A stretch of DNA of 64,000 bases from Fibrobacter sp. UWEL (lineage in GTDB: Bacteria; Fibrobacterota; Fibrobacteria; Fibrobacterales; Fibrobacteraceae). The notes beneath the pieces were generated by a model. It was not told the origin of the DNA, did not search any database, and saw only the letters and a list, made by a program, of their open reading frames with translations. The position numbers were made by a program, and so were the translations under genes. Shown in pieces: positions 9,147 to 17,509 of this stretch. Every line of letters starts with the position of its first letter. The first letter of the stretch is position 1. Where the stretch lies: contig NZ_FRBE01000002.1 in assembly GCF_900142535.1 (NCBI RefSeq), positions 124,001-188,000 on the forward strand, written 5' to 3'.

Positions 9147-9602
9147 GTGATGCTAAGATTTCAAGATATTTCGTTGCTTGTGGCAGGGGTAATGATCGTC
9201 CCTATGATTCTGGGGATCATAAGTTCCTCCATGAAAAAGGGCGGTTCCTTTTTTACCGCAATCGCCGGCATAATGTCCGCACTGCCCCTGGCTCCTATCG
9301 GCTACTTTTTCATTGACAATTTTCTGCATCATCCGGAACGCTACGGCACCACCAACTGGACCGCATTCCTTGTCCTTTCCCTTCAATTCGCAACTCTTTC
9401 CCTGGCAATGATTGACGCCATTGTCCTTGGGGGAGCATTTTCCAAAGGCCCCGCCAGAACCCTCGTTTCAGTGATTGTATGTATCGCGGTCTGCAGCGCA
9501 TTTATCTTTGGGCTTGATGTTTTTAACGACAGCACGAATCACGTCCATTTTGTACTGAAGGATGTGATGCACGTATTTGACGGACTATCTAAACCTGTTT
9601 AA
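9147..9602 (+). CDS. Small polytopic membrane protein, unknown
   Basis: 151 aa (150 if ATG 9150 is used instead of GTG 9147). Four hydrophobic segments can be seen at about 7-28, 38-58, 72-98 and 108-128, with short polar loops and no recognisable motif. I do not recognise the family. It stands alone: the upstream methyltransferase ends 67 nt before, and a strong promoter for the toxin-antitoxin locus begins 10 nt after its stop, so it is not obviously part of that system. Confidence 0.6.
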   Translation: MMLRFQDISLLVAGVMIVPMILGIISSSMKKGGSFFTAIAGIMSALPLAPIGYFFIDNFLHHPERYGTTNWTAFLVLSLQFATLSLAMIDAIVLGGAFSKGPARTLVSVIVCIAVCSAFIFGLDVFNDSTNHVHFVLKDVMHVFDGLSKPV

Positions 9603-9612
9603 CGAGCCCCAT

Positions 9613-9641
9613 TTGACAACCAAAATATCATTTTGTATATT
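9613..9641 (+). promoter_or_regulatory. Strong sigma-70-type promoter of the RNA antitoxin
   Basis: TTGACA at 9613-9618, a 17-nt spacer, and TATATT at 9636-9641. Predicted transcription start is about 9648-9650, exactly where the first 51-nt repeat begins. Confidence 0.8.
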
Positions 9642-9649
9642 ATTAGCTG

Positions 9650-9751
9650 ATGACAGGGTGGCAGGCCAGCCCACCTAAGATAAAAAAGAACGGCCATTGG
9701 ATGACAGGGTGGCAGGCCAGCCCACCTAAGATAAAAAAGAACGGCCATTGG
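9650..9751 (+). ncRNA. Predicted antitoxin RNA: two perfect 51-nt tandem repeats (TenpI/ToxI-like)
   Basis: Units 9650-9700 and 9701-9751 are identical, and a 4-nt start of a third unit follows. Each unit has a GC-rich imperfect dyad (GGTGGC ... GCCCACC) and an A-rich tract (GATAAAAAAGAAC). In type III toxin-antitoxin systems, such repeats are cut by the toxin and the processed RNAs bind and inhibit it. Promoter just before, terminator just after and toxin gene next all fit. The 51-nt unit is at or slightly above the long end of what I recall for ToxI, CptI and TenpI. The repeats are also open in one frame only because 51 is divisible by 3. Confidence 0.78.
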
Positions 9752-9754
9752 ATG

Positions 9755-9798
9755 AAAATCCGCGTTTCGTATATCCCTATGAAACGCGGATTTTTTTT
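9755..9798 (+). terminator. Intrinsic terminator between antitoxin repeats and toxin gene
   Basis: A perfect 14-bp stem (9755-9768 with 9781-9794), a 12-nt loop and a run of eight T. In known type III systems a leaky terminator at this place sets a high RNA-to-toxin ratio. Confidence 0.88.
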
Positions 9799-9817
9799 GT
9801 TTCTAAAGGAAAAACAT

Positions 9818-10273
9818 ATGAAAGAAATAAAAACCGTGGTTCTAACAAAGGATTTCTACGAAAGACATAAGGATCATAAGGAAATACTTTCCAATAAAGA
9901 TGGACGTCCCTACCTTACCTTAGTCATTGAACATAAGGACAAGATGTTCGCCATTCCTTTCAGAACAAACCTTAAACACAAATTTGCATTCTATTTTTAT
10001 TCTTCTGAAAGGAAAAAGGGAGACGGGAAAGGTCGTCCCGGTATTGATTATACAAAAGCTGTAATCATCCAGGAATCCGATGTGGAACGAAACAGTGCTA
10101 TTGATAAGAAGGAATGGCTTGAATTAAAGAAAAACATCAATACGATTATCCGAGAATTTGAAGAATACGTCAAGGCATTCAAGCACAGTCTTGAAAATGG
10201 AGATTTTGGCGTAAGGCCGGTATTCAAGTTTTCCGCATTACAGTACTTCATTCAGGAAATTAAGGATTTTTAG
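9818..10273 (+). CDS. tenpN: TenpN-like type III toxin (endoribonuclease, ToxN/AbiQ fold)
   Basis: 151 aa from ATG 9818. AAAGGA at 9805-9810 is a good Shine-Dalgarno site, and the upstream in-frame extension is the repeat RNA itself. The sequence matches what I recall of the TenpN family: VVLTKDFYERH at the start, DGRPYLTLVI (about 28-37), FAIPFRTNLKHKFAF (about 45-59), GIDYTKAVII (about 74-83) and DVERNSAID. The predicted role is a sequence-preferring RNase in the cytoplasm, held inactive by the repeat RNA encoded just upstream. Such systems can act as plasmid-stability or anti-phage abortive systems; which applies here is unknown. The A+T-rich coding sequence differs from the GC-richer neighbours and suggests acquisition by transfer. 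Confidence 0.8.
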   Translation: MKEIKTVVLTKDFYERHKDHKEILSNKDGRPYLTLVIEHKDKMFAIPFRTNLKHKFAFYFYSSERKKGDGKGRPGIDYTKAVIIQESDVERNSAIDKKEWLELKKNINTIIREFEEYVKAFKHSLENGDFGVRPVFKFSALQYFIQEIKDF

Positions 10274-10325
10274 GAAACGCCCCTTTACTATATTTTACCC
10301 GTTCAAATTTTTATGAGGTAACATT

Positions 10326-12185
10326 ATGCCGAAACTTCGTTCGTTGAAGACTATGGAAGGCCGCGAAATGGCCGGTGCACGTGCCCTTTGGCACGCAACA
10401 GGTACCAAGGTGGAAGACTTTGGCAAACCGGTGATTTGCGTTGTTAACAGCTATACCCAGTTTGTTCCGGGTCACGTTCATCTGAAGGACGTTGGCCAGA
10501 TCGTTGCCCGCGCTATCGAAGCTGCAGGTGGTGTTGCCAAGGAAATGAGCACCATCGCTGTGGACGACGGTATCGCCATGGGTCACGACGGCATGCTTTA
10601 TAGCCTCCCCTCTCGTGACCTCATTGCAGACTCTACCGAATACATGGCTAACGCACACCGCGCCGACGCCCTGGTCTGCATCTCCAACTGCGACAAGGTT
10701 ACCCCGGGTATGCTCATGGCTGCAATGCGCCTGAACATTCCTGCAATCTTCGTTTCTGGCGGCCCCATGGAAGCTGGCCACGTCACCACCAAGGACGGCA
10801 AGGACCGTGCCCTTGACCTGATTGACGCCATGATCGATTCTGCCGACAACTCCGTCTCCGACGAAGAAGTTGCCGCTATCGAAGCTAACGCCTGTCCCAC
10901 TTGCGGTTCCTGCTCCGGCATGTTCACTGCAAACTCCATGAACTCCTTGACCGAAGCTCTTGGCCTTTCTTTGCCGGGCAACGGCACCATCGTCGCCACC
11001 CACTCCGAACGTAAGAAGCTGTTCGAAGCTGCCGGTAAGCGCATCGTGGAACTCTGCCACCAGTACTATGATTTGAACGACGAAAGCATCCTGCCCCGTA
11101 GCATCGCTACCATGGACGCCTTCGAAAACGCAATGCGCCTGGACATCGCCATGGGCGGTTCCTCCAATACCGTGCTCCACCTGTTGGCTGTTGCACAGGA
11201 AGCTGGCGTCAACTTCACCATGAAGGACATCAACCGTCTTTCCCTGAACACTCCATGCATCTGTAAGGTTGCTCCCACCGTTCATAACATCCACATTGAA
11301 CAGGTGAACCGCGCTGGCGGTATCATGGGCATCCTCGGTGAACTGGACCGCATGGGCCTCATCCACAAAAATGCAAAGACTGTTCACGCAGCAACCATGG
11401 GCGACGCTCTGGAAGCTAACGACATTATCCGCGGCAACGCTTCTGAAGAAGTGAAGCAGCGTTACCTGGCTGGTCCGGGCCGCAAGTACAACCTGGTTGC
11501 CTTCAGCCAGAGCACCTACTACGAATCTCTGGACACCGACCGCGCTACCGGCGCAATCCGCGATGGCGAACACGCTTACACCAAGGACGGCGGTCTCGCT
11601 GTTCTGTACGGTAACCTGGCTCAGGACGGCTGCATCGTGAAGACTGCAGGCGTTGACGAATCCATCTGGAAGTTCACTGGCCCCGCAGTCGTGTTCGAAT
11701 CTCAGGAAGACGCCGTGAACGGCATCCTGGGCGACAAGGTTAAGGCTGGCGACGTTGTGGTGATCCGTTACGAAGGTCCTAAGGGTGGTCCGGGCATGCA
11801 GGAAATGCTGTACCCCACTTCTTACCTGAAGAGCCGTCATCTGGGCAAGAGCTGCGCTCTCCTCACCGACGGTCGTTTCTCTGGTGGTACCAGCGGTCTT
11901 TCCATTGGCCACGCTTCTCCGGAAGCTGCTAACAAGGGTAACATCGGCCTGGTGGAAACTGGCGACGTGATTGAAATCGATATCCCGAACCGCACCATCA
12001 ACGTGCAGCTCACCGACGACGAACTGGCAGCACGCCGTGCCGCTATGGAAGCTCGTGGTGCTAAGGCATGGCAGCCCGTTAGCCGCGACCGCGTGGTTTC
12101 CAAGGCTTTGCAGGCTTACGCTGCAATGGCTACCTCTGCTGACAAGGGCGCAGTTCGCGACCTGAGCCTCATTGGCGTAAAGTAA
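10326..12185 (+). CDS. ilvD: Dihydroxy-acid dehydratase
   Basis: 619 aa, the usual length. It converts 2,3-dihydroxy-isovalerate and 2,3-dihydroxy-3-methylvalerate to the 2-keto acids of valine and isoleucine synthesis. Signature blocks are present: [20 protein letters not shown] (about 117-136) and [17 protein letters not shown] (about 194-210) with the iron-sulfur cysteines, and [20 protein letters not shown] near the C-terminus (about 516). A TATATT-like -10 (about 10288) gives a leader of some 30 nt with TGAGGT before the ATG. It is monocistronic. leuC and leuD of the same pathway lie 50 kb away. Confidence 0.96.
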   Translation: MPKLRSLKTMEGREMAGARALWHATGTKVEDFGKPVICVVNSYTQFVPGHVHLKDVGQIVARAIEAAGGVAKEMSTIAVDDGIAMGHDGMLYSLPSRDLIADSTEYMANAHRADALVCISNCDKVTPGMLMAAMRLNIPAIFVSGGPMEAGHVTTKDGKDRALDLIDAMIDSADNSVSDEEVAAIEANACPTCGSCSGMFTANSMNSLTEALGLSLPGNGTIVATHSERKKLFEAAGKRIVELCHQYYDLNDESILPRSIATMDAFENAMRLDIAMGGSSNTVLHLLAVAQEAGVNFTMKDINRLSLNTPCICKVAPTVHNIHIEQVNRAGGIMGILGELDRMGLIHKNAKTVHAATMGDALEANDIIRGNASEEVKQRYLAGPGRKYNLVAFSQSTYYESLDTDRATGAIRDGEHAYTKDGGLAVLYGNLAQDGCIVKTAGVDESIWKFTGPAVVFESQEDAVNGILGDKVKAGDVVVIRYEGPKGGPGMQEMLYPTSYLKSRHLGKSCALLTDGRFSGGTSGLSIGHASPEAANKGNIGLVETGDVIEIDIPNRTINVQLTDDELAARRAAMEARGAKAWQPVSRDRVVSKALQAYAAMATSADKGAVRDLSLIGVK

Positions 12186-12186
12186 T

Positions 12187-12217
12187 GCTAGATCCCCGCC
12201 TACGCGGGGATGACAAC
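12187..12217. repeat. Short palindromic intergenic element
   Basis: GCTAGATCCCCGC ... GCGGGGATGACAAC directly after ilvD. The CTAGATCC and GGATGAC edges are shared with the other dispersed elements of this window, but the stem is different. Confidence 0.6.
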
Positions 12218-12234
12218 TGGCAACACAATTAAAG

Positions 12235-12264
12235 AATCCCGGCGGTTCACCCGTCGGGATTTTG
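12235..12264. terminator. Bidirectional hairpin between ilvD and the c-di-GMP gene
   Basis: An 11-bp stem (12235-12245 with 12251-12261, one G-U pair) and a short T run. It lies between two convergent genes. Confidence 0.7.
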
Positions 12265-12277
12265 TATTTCTGTAATT

Positions 12278-14668
12278 TTAATGTTGCTTGCTGGCTCCGC
12301 TTAAGAGTCGCAACAGTTCATCAGCCACATCACCCCACATGTCCAGCACCATCTTGCCAATTGCAGGATCATACATCTTGCCTAGATTCTTCTCGATTTC
12401 CTCACGGCAGAAGTCTAGGGACATGGCGTCACGATAACAGCGGCGACTTGTCATGGCGTCAATGGAATCCGCCACCGCAATAATGCGGGCGCCCAGAGGA
12501 ATATCCTCGCCCGACAATCCTTCCGGATAACCGCGGCCATCGAAACGTTCATGATGATGCATCACAACGTTCACCAGTTCCTGGGTATAGTTGGACTGCA
12601 TCAAGATTTTCGCACCGATCACAGGATGCTGCTTAATGACAGCAAATTCCTCATCCGTCAGTTTGCCCGGCTTACCAAGAATGGCATCGCTAATTCCCAC
12701 CTTGCCAATATCGTGAAGGATGGCGGCATCTGTAATCAGCTTAACCGTACTATCGGAAAGTCCAAGCTTCTTCGCGAACAAGATGGAAAGCGCCTGCACA
12801 CGGTCCGAATGATGGGCGGTGTAAGCGTCCTTTGCTTCTTCGATAGAAATCAAGCAGGATACCAATTCCCTCAGGTTTTGATTATCCCCGGTTTCTCGTG
12901 CATGATGAGTCGCGGACTTATCGCGATACATATTCAAGTCCGCATCCATTTTCCAGTCACTGATGGACTTGCGAGCACCAAATTCATTCTTCAATCGGCT
13001 TTCGCCTACGGCCACAGACAAGTGATACAAGGCTGTCTTGTTGTATTCCTCAATGCCCTTCTTCAAATTGCATTGAAGCTTGTACATCTTATCCAATCCG
13101 GCATCGGCAAGAACTACAAATTCATCGCCCCCAATACGGAAACAATGTCCAGAGGCCCCAAAGGCATCTGTAATGGTCTGGGCGGCAGCCACAATCAAGG
13201 CATCGCCTGCCAGATGACCGAAAGTATCGTTGGTGTACTTCAAGCCGTTCACGTCTATCATGAGCATGACCCAGTCAGACGGATTACGATCAGAATCAAT
13301 CTTTTTCAGCAGATTATCGAAGGACAATCTATTTTCTAGCCCGGTCAGGGAATCTGTAGATGCAATTCCCTTCAGCTGCTGGTTATACACCTGAAGCTTG
13401 CTGTTAATTTCTTCCAATTCGAAAGAGGTCTCTCGAATAAAGGTTGCCATTCGGGCGGCCAAGGGCAGCTTGGTCACGGTATTATCCTGCTTCTGGTAGG
13501 CGGAAGCCTGCAGGCCCTTCCCGTAGCCTTCGCGCATGGCCGCAATCACTAGCGTAATATTGTGCTGATTCAAGTGTCCCTTTTCTCTCAGGAATTCACC
13601 ATGAGAGAAGAAGCCTGTACAGCCGGCAATATTCTTGAAGGGATATATTTCATAGGTCGGTTCCTGGCTCGCCCAGAAAGCCTTACGGGCAGCGCAGGAG
13701 AAAATGTGCAGTGTATCCGGATTAAAGGACTTGATACGGTCACTTTCCTGACGAATGGAATCCACAATAGTCTGAGGTTCACCGTAAGAGAGTCTGATGA
13801 TAGAGCCCACTTCCACGTCGGAACTCATGGTCAAGGATCCATCGGGATTGCTGGCTGCAGGAGCTCGAACGATGGTAGTTCCATTATGTTCATAAAGAAC
13901 AGGAAATTCCAGAGCATTCTCAAAGAAGTGTTCATCGTTATTGATATTCAGATACTTGCGGTAAATTTCATAAGCAGGGACACCACCCATTTCATACAGG
14001 GTTCGCCCGGAGGCCCTTGTCACATGGAAGTTTCGACCAATGGGCTTCCATCCGCTAATCTTAAAGGACTCCACATAGAAATCTTCGCCACCGAAAAGCA
14101 TCACCAGAAGTCCACTTTTGGAAAAGCCTCCCACAGAAGAGAATACGCAGGAATCGGAACTGGAGAGATCCGTGGAGCAGACAATGCCGCCAAACATCTG
14201 GATGTCCGGACGGAGAGGGTTCATCCCCTTGCAAAAGTTTGTCGTGGAAAAGTCAGCAATGGTATGGTACATTTCCAGGGCCTTCACCCAGGGCTGTCCA
14301 TTGGCGCGGGTCACCAGATCAGATGCAATTTGTTCCACACTGAGTTTTTTCAGATCATACTGCAGCAACTCGAACTGGGAAGTACTTTTTTCAAAAACTG
14401 TGGCAGCCACGGAAATTTCGGGAGCCACATCGCAGTCCACAATGTTACCGCTGGTGGAATGTCCAAACCAGACCGCCTCGGGAAAAACACTTTCAATGGT
14501 TTTCCATACGGGCGTCAGCCGATCCTTATCAAGGATTGTTGAAAAAATCTGAAAATATACGGAAGGAACGGTCCCATTTTCAGACATCATGGGCAAAAGA
14601 GTGCTAAACGCCTCTAGATTATTCCTAAAATCATCTTCATTCTTAAAAATGAACGTTCTTTTTTGCAT
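12278..14668 (-). CDS. FIST sensor - GGDEF - HD-GYP fusion protein
   Basis: 796 aa from ATG 14668 (MQKRTFIF). A frame extension to 14731 runs through AT-rich promoter-like DNA and is not used here. The N-terminal half is a FIST_N domain (about 20-200) and FIST_C domain (about 200-360), a soluble sensor often thought to bind small ligands such as amino acids. Then come a GGDEF domain with intact LTGLENRLSFDNLL and RIGGDEFVVL (about 445-590) and an HD-GYP domain with HDIGKVGI and HHHERFDGRGYPEGL (about 620-780). It therefore carries both a predicted c-di-GMP cyclase and a predicted phosphodiesterase. There is no membrane segment, so it is cytoplasmic. Which activity dominates is unknown. Confidence 0.88.
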   Translation of the reverse strand: MQKRTFIFKNEDDFRNNLEAFSTLLPMMSENGTVPSVYFQIFSTILDKDRLTPVWKTIESVFPEAVWFGHSTSGNIVDCDVAPEISVAATVFEKSTSQFELLQYDLKKLSVEQIASDLVTRANGQPWVKALEMYHTIADFSTTNFCKGMNPLRPDIQMFGGIVCSTDLSSSDSCVFSSVGGFSKSGLLVMLFGGEDFYVESFKISGWKPIGRNFHVTRASGRTLYEMGGVPAYEIYRKYLNINNDEHFFENALEFPVLYEHNGTTIVRAPAASNPDGSLTMSSDVEVGSIIRLSYGEPQTIVDSIRQESDRIKSFNPDTLHIFSCAARKAFWASQEPTYEIYPFKNIAGCTGFFSHGEFLREKGHLNQHNITLVIAAMREGYGKGLQASAYQKQDNTVTKLPLAARMATFIRETSFELEEINSKLQVYNQQLKGIASTDSLTGLENRLSFDNLLKKIDSDRNPSDWVMLMIDVNGLKYTNDTFGHLAGDALIVAAAQTITDAFGASGHCFRIGGDEFVVLADAGLDKMYKLQCNLKKGIEEYNKTALYHLSVAVGESRLKNEFGARKSISDWKMDADLNMYRDKSATHHARETGDNQNLRELVSCLISIEEAKDAYTAHHSDRVQALSILFAKKLGLSDSTVKLITDAAILHDIGKVGISDAILGKPGKLTDEEFAVIKQHPVIGAKILMQSNYTQELVNVVMHHHERFDGRGYPEGLSGEDIPLGARIIAVADSIDAMTSRRCYRDAMSLDFCREEIEKNLGKMYDPAIGKMVLDMWGDVADELLRLLSGASKQH

Positions 14669-14784
14669 ACTGATCCACAAACACGAACAAAAGAATTGTA
14701 ACGTAATTTTAATATATACACAAAACCGCAAAAAACTGCTTTTTTCGCAAAAAAGGGAACAATTTTTTTTGTATTTTCCACCCT

Positions 14785-14982
14785 ATGATTAAGGTATGGT
14801 TTAATAACGCTAAGGACTGGTGCATCCAGTACGCAAAATCCCTGAACTGGATCGTGCTTCTGGGCATCGCCGCATTCTGTATTGCACTTGCAATTATCAA
14901 CAACATCCGTGTGGACGACGCTAAATCCGTCGAATGGATCGGCAGCCAGGAAATCCTGGAAAAGCCGGCGGAAATTCTTTAA
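14785..14982 (+). CDS. Small single-span membrane protein upstream of DoxX/MauE-like gene
   Basis: 65 aa with one hydrophobic segment (about 22-40) and a short acidic C-terminal tail. TATTTT at 14772-14777 lies 7 nt before ATG, so the mRNA is probably leaderless. The next gene starts 10 nt after its stop behind a clear AAGGAG site, so the two form one transcription unit. I do not recognise the family. A role as an accessory of the following redox-associated membrane protein is only inferred from position. Confidence 0.6.
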   Translation: MIKVWFNNAKDWCIQYAKSLNWIVLLGIAAFCIALAIINNIRVDDAKSVEWIGSQEILEKPAEIL

Positions 14983-14991
14983 GGAGCCCCC

Positions 14992-15693
14992 ATGGAAAAG
15001 TTTACGAAAAAGACTGCATGCTCCTTGGTATTACTGCTCATTGCATCCGTCCTGGTTGCTTTTGGCGTTGCTGAAATTTCCTTCCCGGAAACCTTCCTGA
15101 CCGTAACGGACAAGGACTGGCTTATCGACTTGTGGCCCAAGGCATACCGCTACAACGTACACGTAGGTGTTGGCGCCATCATCATCGCCTCAGGTCTTTG
15201 CGTTCCCGCCTACAAGCTTCATAAGGATTTCGCTGTTCGCGCTCTCGAGACCTTGTTCCGCGTGGGCATCGGCGGCATGTTCATCTTCGCAAGTATTTTC
15301 AAGATCCAGGATCCCCATCAGTTTGCAACTCTGGTGGCACAGTACCAGTTCTTCTCTGCGCTGCACCTGGATTTCGTCAACAACTTTTTCGCCCTGGTGT
15401 ACCCGCAGTTTGAACTGTGGTTCGGTCTGGCAATGATCGTTACTCCCTTCGTGAAGGAGAGTGCATTTGCCATTTTCTGGATGTTCGTGAGCTTTATTAT
15501 CGCGCTGTCTTGGGCATTGGGCAACGACCTGGGGATTACCTGCGGTTGCTTCGAACTGGAAGACGGCGACGCTCACGACAAGGCAGAAGCCTGGACCAGC
15601 CTGATCCGCGACCTGATTCTCATCTGGCCTACCCTGTGGCTCGCCCTGCGCAAGAACAAGAGCCTCATCAAGGTCTGGACGGAAAAGAAATAG
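14992..15693 (+). CDS. DoxX/MauE-family membrane protein
   Basis: 233 aa with about six to seven membrane segments. Family cues are the FKIQDPHQFA segment (about 101-110) after the third helix, the long hydrophobic YPQFELWFGLAMI helix, and a CGCFE cysteine pair (about 182-186) after a helix, as in MauE-type proteins that are tied to thiol or quinone redox work. AAGGAG ahead of ATG 14992. It is coupled to the upstream 65-aa membrane protein. The substrate is unknown. The terminator at 15788-15815 closes the unit. Confidence 0.7.
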   Translation: MEKFTKKTACSLVLLLIASVLVAFGVAEISFPETFLTVTDKDWLIDLWPKAYRYNVHVGVGAIIIASGLCVPAYKLHKDFAVRALETLFRVGIGGMFIFASIFKIQDPHQFATLVAQYQFFSALHLDFVNNFFALVYPQFELWFGLAMIVTPFVKESAFAIFWMFVSFIIALSWALGNDLGITCGCFELEDGDAHDKAEAWTSLIRDLILIWPTLWLALRKNKSLIKVWTEKK

Positions 15694-15698
15694 CAAAC

Positions 15699-15770
15699 GT
15701 CATTCTGGAGCCGAAGGCGATAGAATCAAGTCTTTTGAATCCTATCGGGCCATTGGCCCTCCAAGATGAC
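15699..15770. repeat. 72-nt palindromic element, copy 1
   Basis: Begins GTCATTCTGGAGCCGAAGGC and ends CCTCCAAGATGAC. The ends are inverted copies and an inner CGATAG/CTATCG pair adds a second stem. It is closely similar to 16241-16312. It lies right after the DoxX-like gene. Confidence 0.8.
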
Positions 15771-15787
15771 ATACGGATATAGAATCT

Positions 15788-15815
15788 AAGACCTCTCGTT
15801 GGAGAGGTCTTTTTT
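15788..15815. terminator. Terminator between DoxX-like and GIY-YIG genes
   Basis: AGACCTCTC (15789-15797), GTTG loop, GAGAGGTCT (15802-15810), then T-rich. It lies between convergent genes and could serve both. Confidence 0.85.
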
Positions 15816-16101
15816 ATAGCTGATAGTAAAGATCCTGCCATTCTGGATTCATGGAATGAATCAATTCTATCTTCTTTCTTCTGAGAAGATTCTTCAAGGA
15901 TTTTTCCCGTTCTATCGCAAAGCGAATGTCAGTATGTTCTTCATAATAACCCAGCTTGTCTATACCGTATTTTTTCGTAAATCCTTCAAACACCTTTTCC
16001 TTATGCTGCGTAACCCTATTCTTTAAATCACTAGTTACCCCTACATAAAGGGATCCATTTTTCTTATTGAATAAAATGTACGTATATGATTTTTTCTGCA
16101 T
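15814..16101 (-). CDS. GIY-YIG nuclease-family small protein
   Basis: 95 aa, a single GIY-YIG domain of the UPF0213/YhbQ size class. YTYILFNKKNGSLYVGVTSDL carries the Y-I-L/Y-V-G core split over two strands, followed by Arg in NRVTQHK and the catalytic-type Glu in EREKSLKNLLRRKK. Genes of this type are often single and spread by transfer; their cellular role is poorly known. GGA precedes ATG 16101 at short distance. It is flanked on both sides by 72-nt palindromic elements. Confidence 0.85.
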   Translation of the reverse strand: MQKKSYTYILFNKKNGSLYVGVTSDLKNRVTQHKEKVFEGFTKKYGIDKLGYYEEHTDIRFAIEREKSLKNLLRRKKIELIHSMNPEWQDLYYQL

Positions 16102-16214
16102 TATTTTTTCCTTATTATGCAGAAAAATATATTAACGAGAAAGTGTCATTTTAAGACACTTTTAAGATTTGCAGAATTGAACACATCTCGTTTTATTCTG
16201 GAGCAACTTATAAA

Positions 16215-16312
16215 CATCATTCTGGAGCCGACTTTATTATGTCATTTTGGAGCCGAAGGCGATAGAATCAAGCCTTTTGGATCCTATCGGGCCTTTGGCC
16301 CTCCAGGATGAC
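16215..16312. repeat. 72-nt palindromic element, copy 2, preceded by a partial copy
   Basis: Full copy 16241-16312 (GTCATTTTGGAGCCGAAGGC ... CCTCCAGGATGAC), nearly the same as 15699-15770. A 16-nt partial copy, CATCATTCTGGAGCCG, sits at 16215-16230. The full copy ends 1 nt before the stop of the glycosyltransferase on the minus strand and may act as its terminator. Confidence 0.8.
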
Positions 16313-16313
16313 G

Positions 16314-17468
16314 TTAGGACAAAGCGTTTAATACGCGTTCCTTAAAGGATTTCATCGAGCAGTGGAGCAGGAGTTCCGCTGCTTTTTCTTCGTTTAGGAC
16401 GTTCTCGCCGGAGATGACGCGGTCAATGACCTTGGCGTAGGCTTCTGCGTCTGTAGGCGGATCAATGAGGGGGGCGACCCCATCCAGATTTTCCTTGACA
16501 GCGGAGGTTGCTGCGCAAAGCGCGGGAGTGCCGCAGGCAATTGCCTCTATGGGAGGCAAACCGAAGCCTTCCAGCAAGGAGGGATAAACCATCAAGTCGG
16601 CATGGCGGTAAAGGTCCCGCAATTCATCGGCGTTCAGACGTTCAAAGTGGAACACGTTGTAAAGTTTCTTCACGTTGATGATTTCCCGGAGACGTTCCGA
16701 AAGCTTACCCACACGGACAAAAGCCACATCCGGGCGCAGTCTTGCGGTTTCAAAGTACGTGTCGATATTCTTTCGAGGTTCATCCAGACTTACGTTGACG
16801 CACATGCCCGTAAAGTTCCGCATGCCCTTCTTGCGACGGAACGCTTTCTTATCCTCGGCGGTGATTGCCACTTCTGGCTTATTGAACAGTTCACTATCGA
16901 TGGGGCAGCCAATGACGGTACCAGGAGCGTTGGACATCTTGGGACCGAAATGTTTTGCAGCCTCTTCACGAGTCCATCCGGAGTTATACACAAAAGTACT
17001 GGCGGATACGCAACTGCGGATATAGAACAAATTAAGCAGAATGAACTTGGGACTGGTAGGGTACAAGGTTTCCGCAAAGGTATCGTGAACGAACATCACC
17101 GTGCGGCCGTTGTTCTTGCAGGATTTCAAGGCGGATTTTGCCACCGGCACCAGAAAGCCCAATTCCGGTCGAATGAAGAAAACCACATCCGGCTGCACGT
17201 CCTTCACCACCTTCTTCAGGGGGCTGCGGAAGGAGAAAAAGCCCGTGTAGAGGGACTTGCCCCACACTTCGTGAGAGGTATAGGAATCGGGCGAAACCAC
17301 CGAGGCGGCACCCTGGGCAGATTTTTCCGCATCCGGGAAGAACTTCGGGGTCTTAAGCCACAGCACATGGGCCTCGAACTCGGGAGTTACGGCCTTGATC
17401 AAGTTCAAGGTCAGGCGACCAAAGCTGGTACACTCATTCTTATCGCAAACAAAAAGGATTTTCTTCAC
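16314..17468 (-). CDS. Glycosyltransferase family 4
   Basis: 384 aa from GTG 17468. An ATG at 17492 would add an FF-II-rich stretch of eight residues; I prefer GTG because the body begins KKILFVCDKNE and a TATTAT -10 (17476-17481) lies 7 nt before GTG. It is a GT-B fold: N-terminal Rossmann domain, a C-terminal part with NVSLDEPRKNIDTYFETARL (about 223), and the nucleotide-sugar site YPSLLEGFGLPPIEAIACGTPA (about 298-320) with the E-x7-E pattern. It uses a retaining mechanism and faces the cytoplasm. It is divergent from a second GT4 gene, so both belong to one surface-glycan locus. Donor and acceptor sugars are unknown. Confidence 0.88.
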   Translation of the reverse strand: MKKILFVCDKNECTSFGRLTLNLIKAVTPEFEAHVLWLKTPKFFPDAEKSAQGAASVVSPDSYTSHEVWGKSLYTGFFSFRSPLKKVVKDVQPDVVFFIRPELGFLVPVAKSALKSCKNNGRTVMFVHDTFAETLYPTSPKFILLNLFYIRSCVSASTFVYNSGWTREEAAKHFGPKMSNAPGTVIGCPIDSELFNKPEVAITAEDKKAFRRKKGMRNFTGMCVNVSLDEPRKNIDTYFETARLRPDVAFVRVGKLSERLREIINVKKLYNVFHFERLNADELRDLYRHADLMVYPSLLEGFGLPPIEAIACGTPALCAATSAVKENLDGVAPLIDPPTDAEAYAKVIDRVISGENVLNEEKAAELLLHCSMKSFKERVLNALS

Positions 17469-17509
17469 AAGTTCAATAATAAAAAAATCCATTTTTTATA
17501 TTGTGGGCT

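Noticed and set aside
9650-9817. Protein start inside the 51-nt repeats, giving a 207-aa protein with a duplicated N-terminus
   Set aside because: The frame crosses a 14-bp terminator, and a good ribosome-binding site precedes ATG 9818, where family similarity starts. The repeats are better read as RNA.
16117-16311. 64-aa frame between the GIY-YIG and GT4 genes
   Set aside because: It is mostly a translation of the palindromic elements and has no sign of coding.
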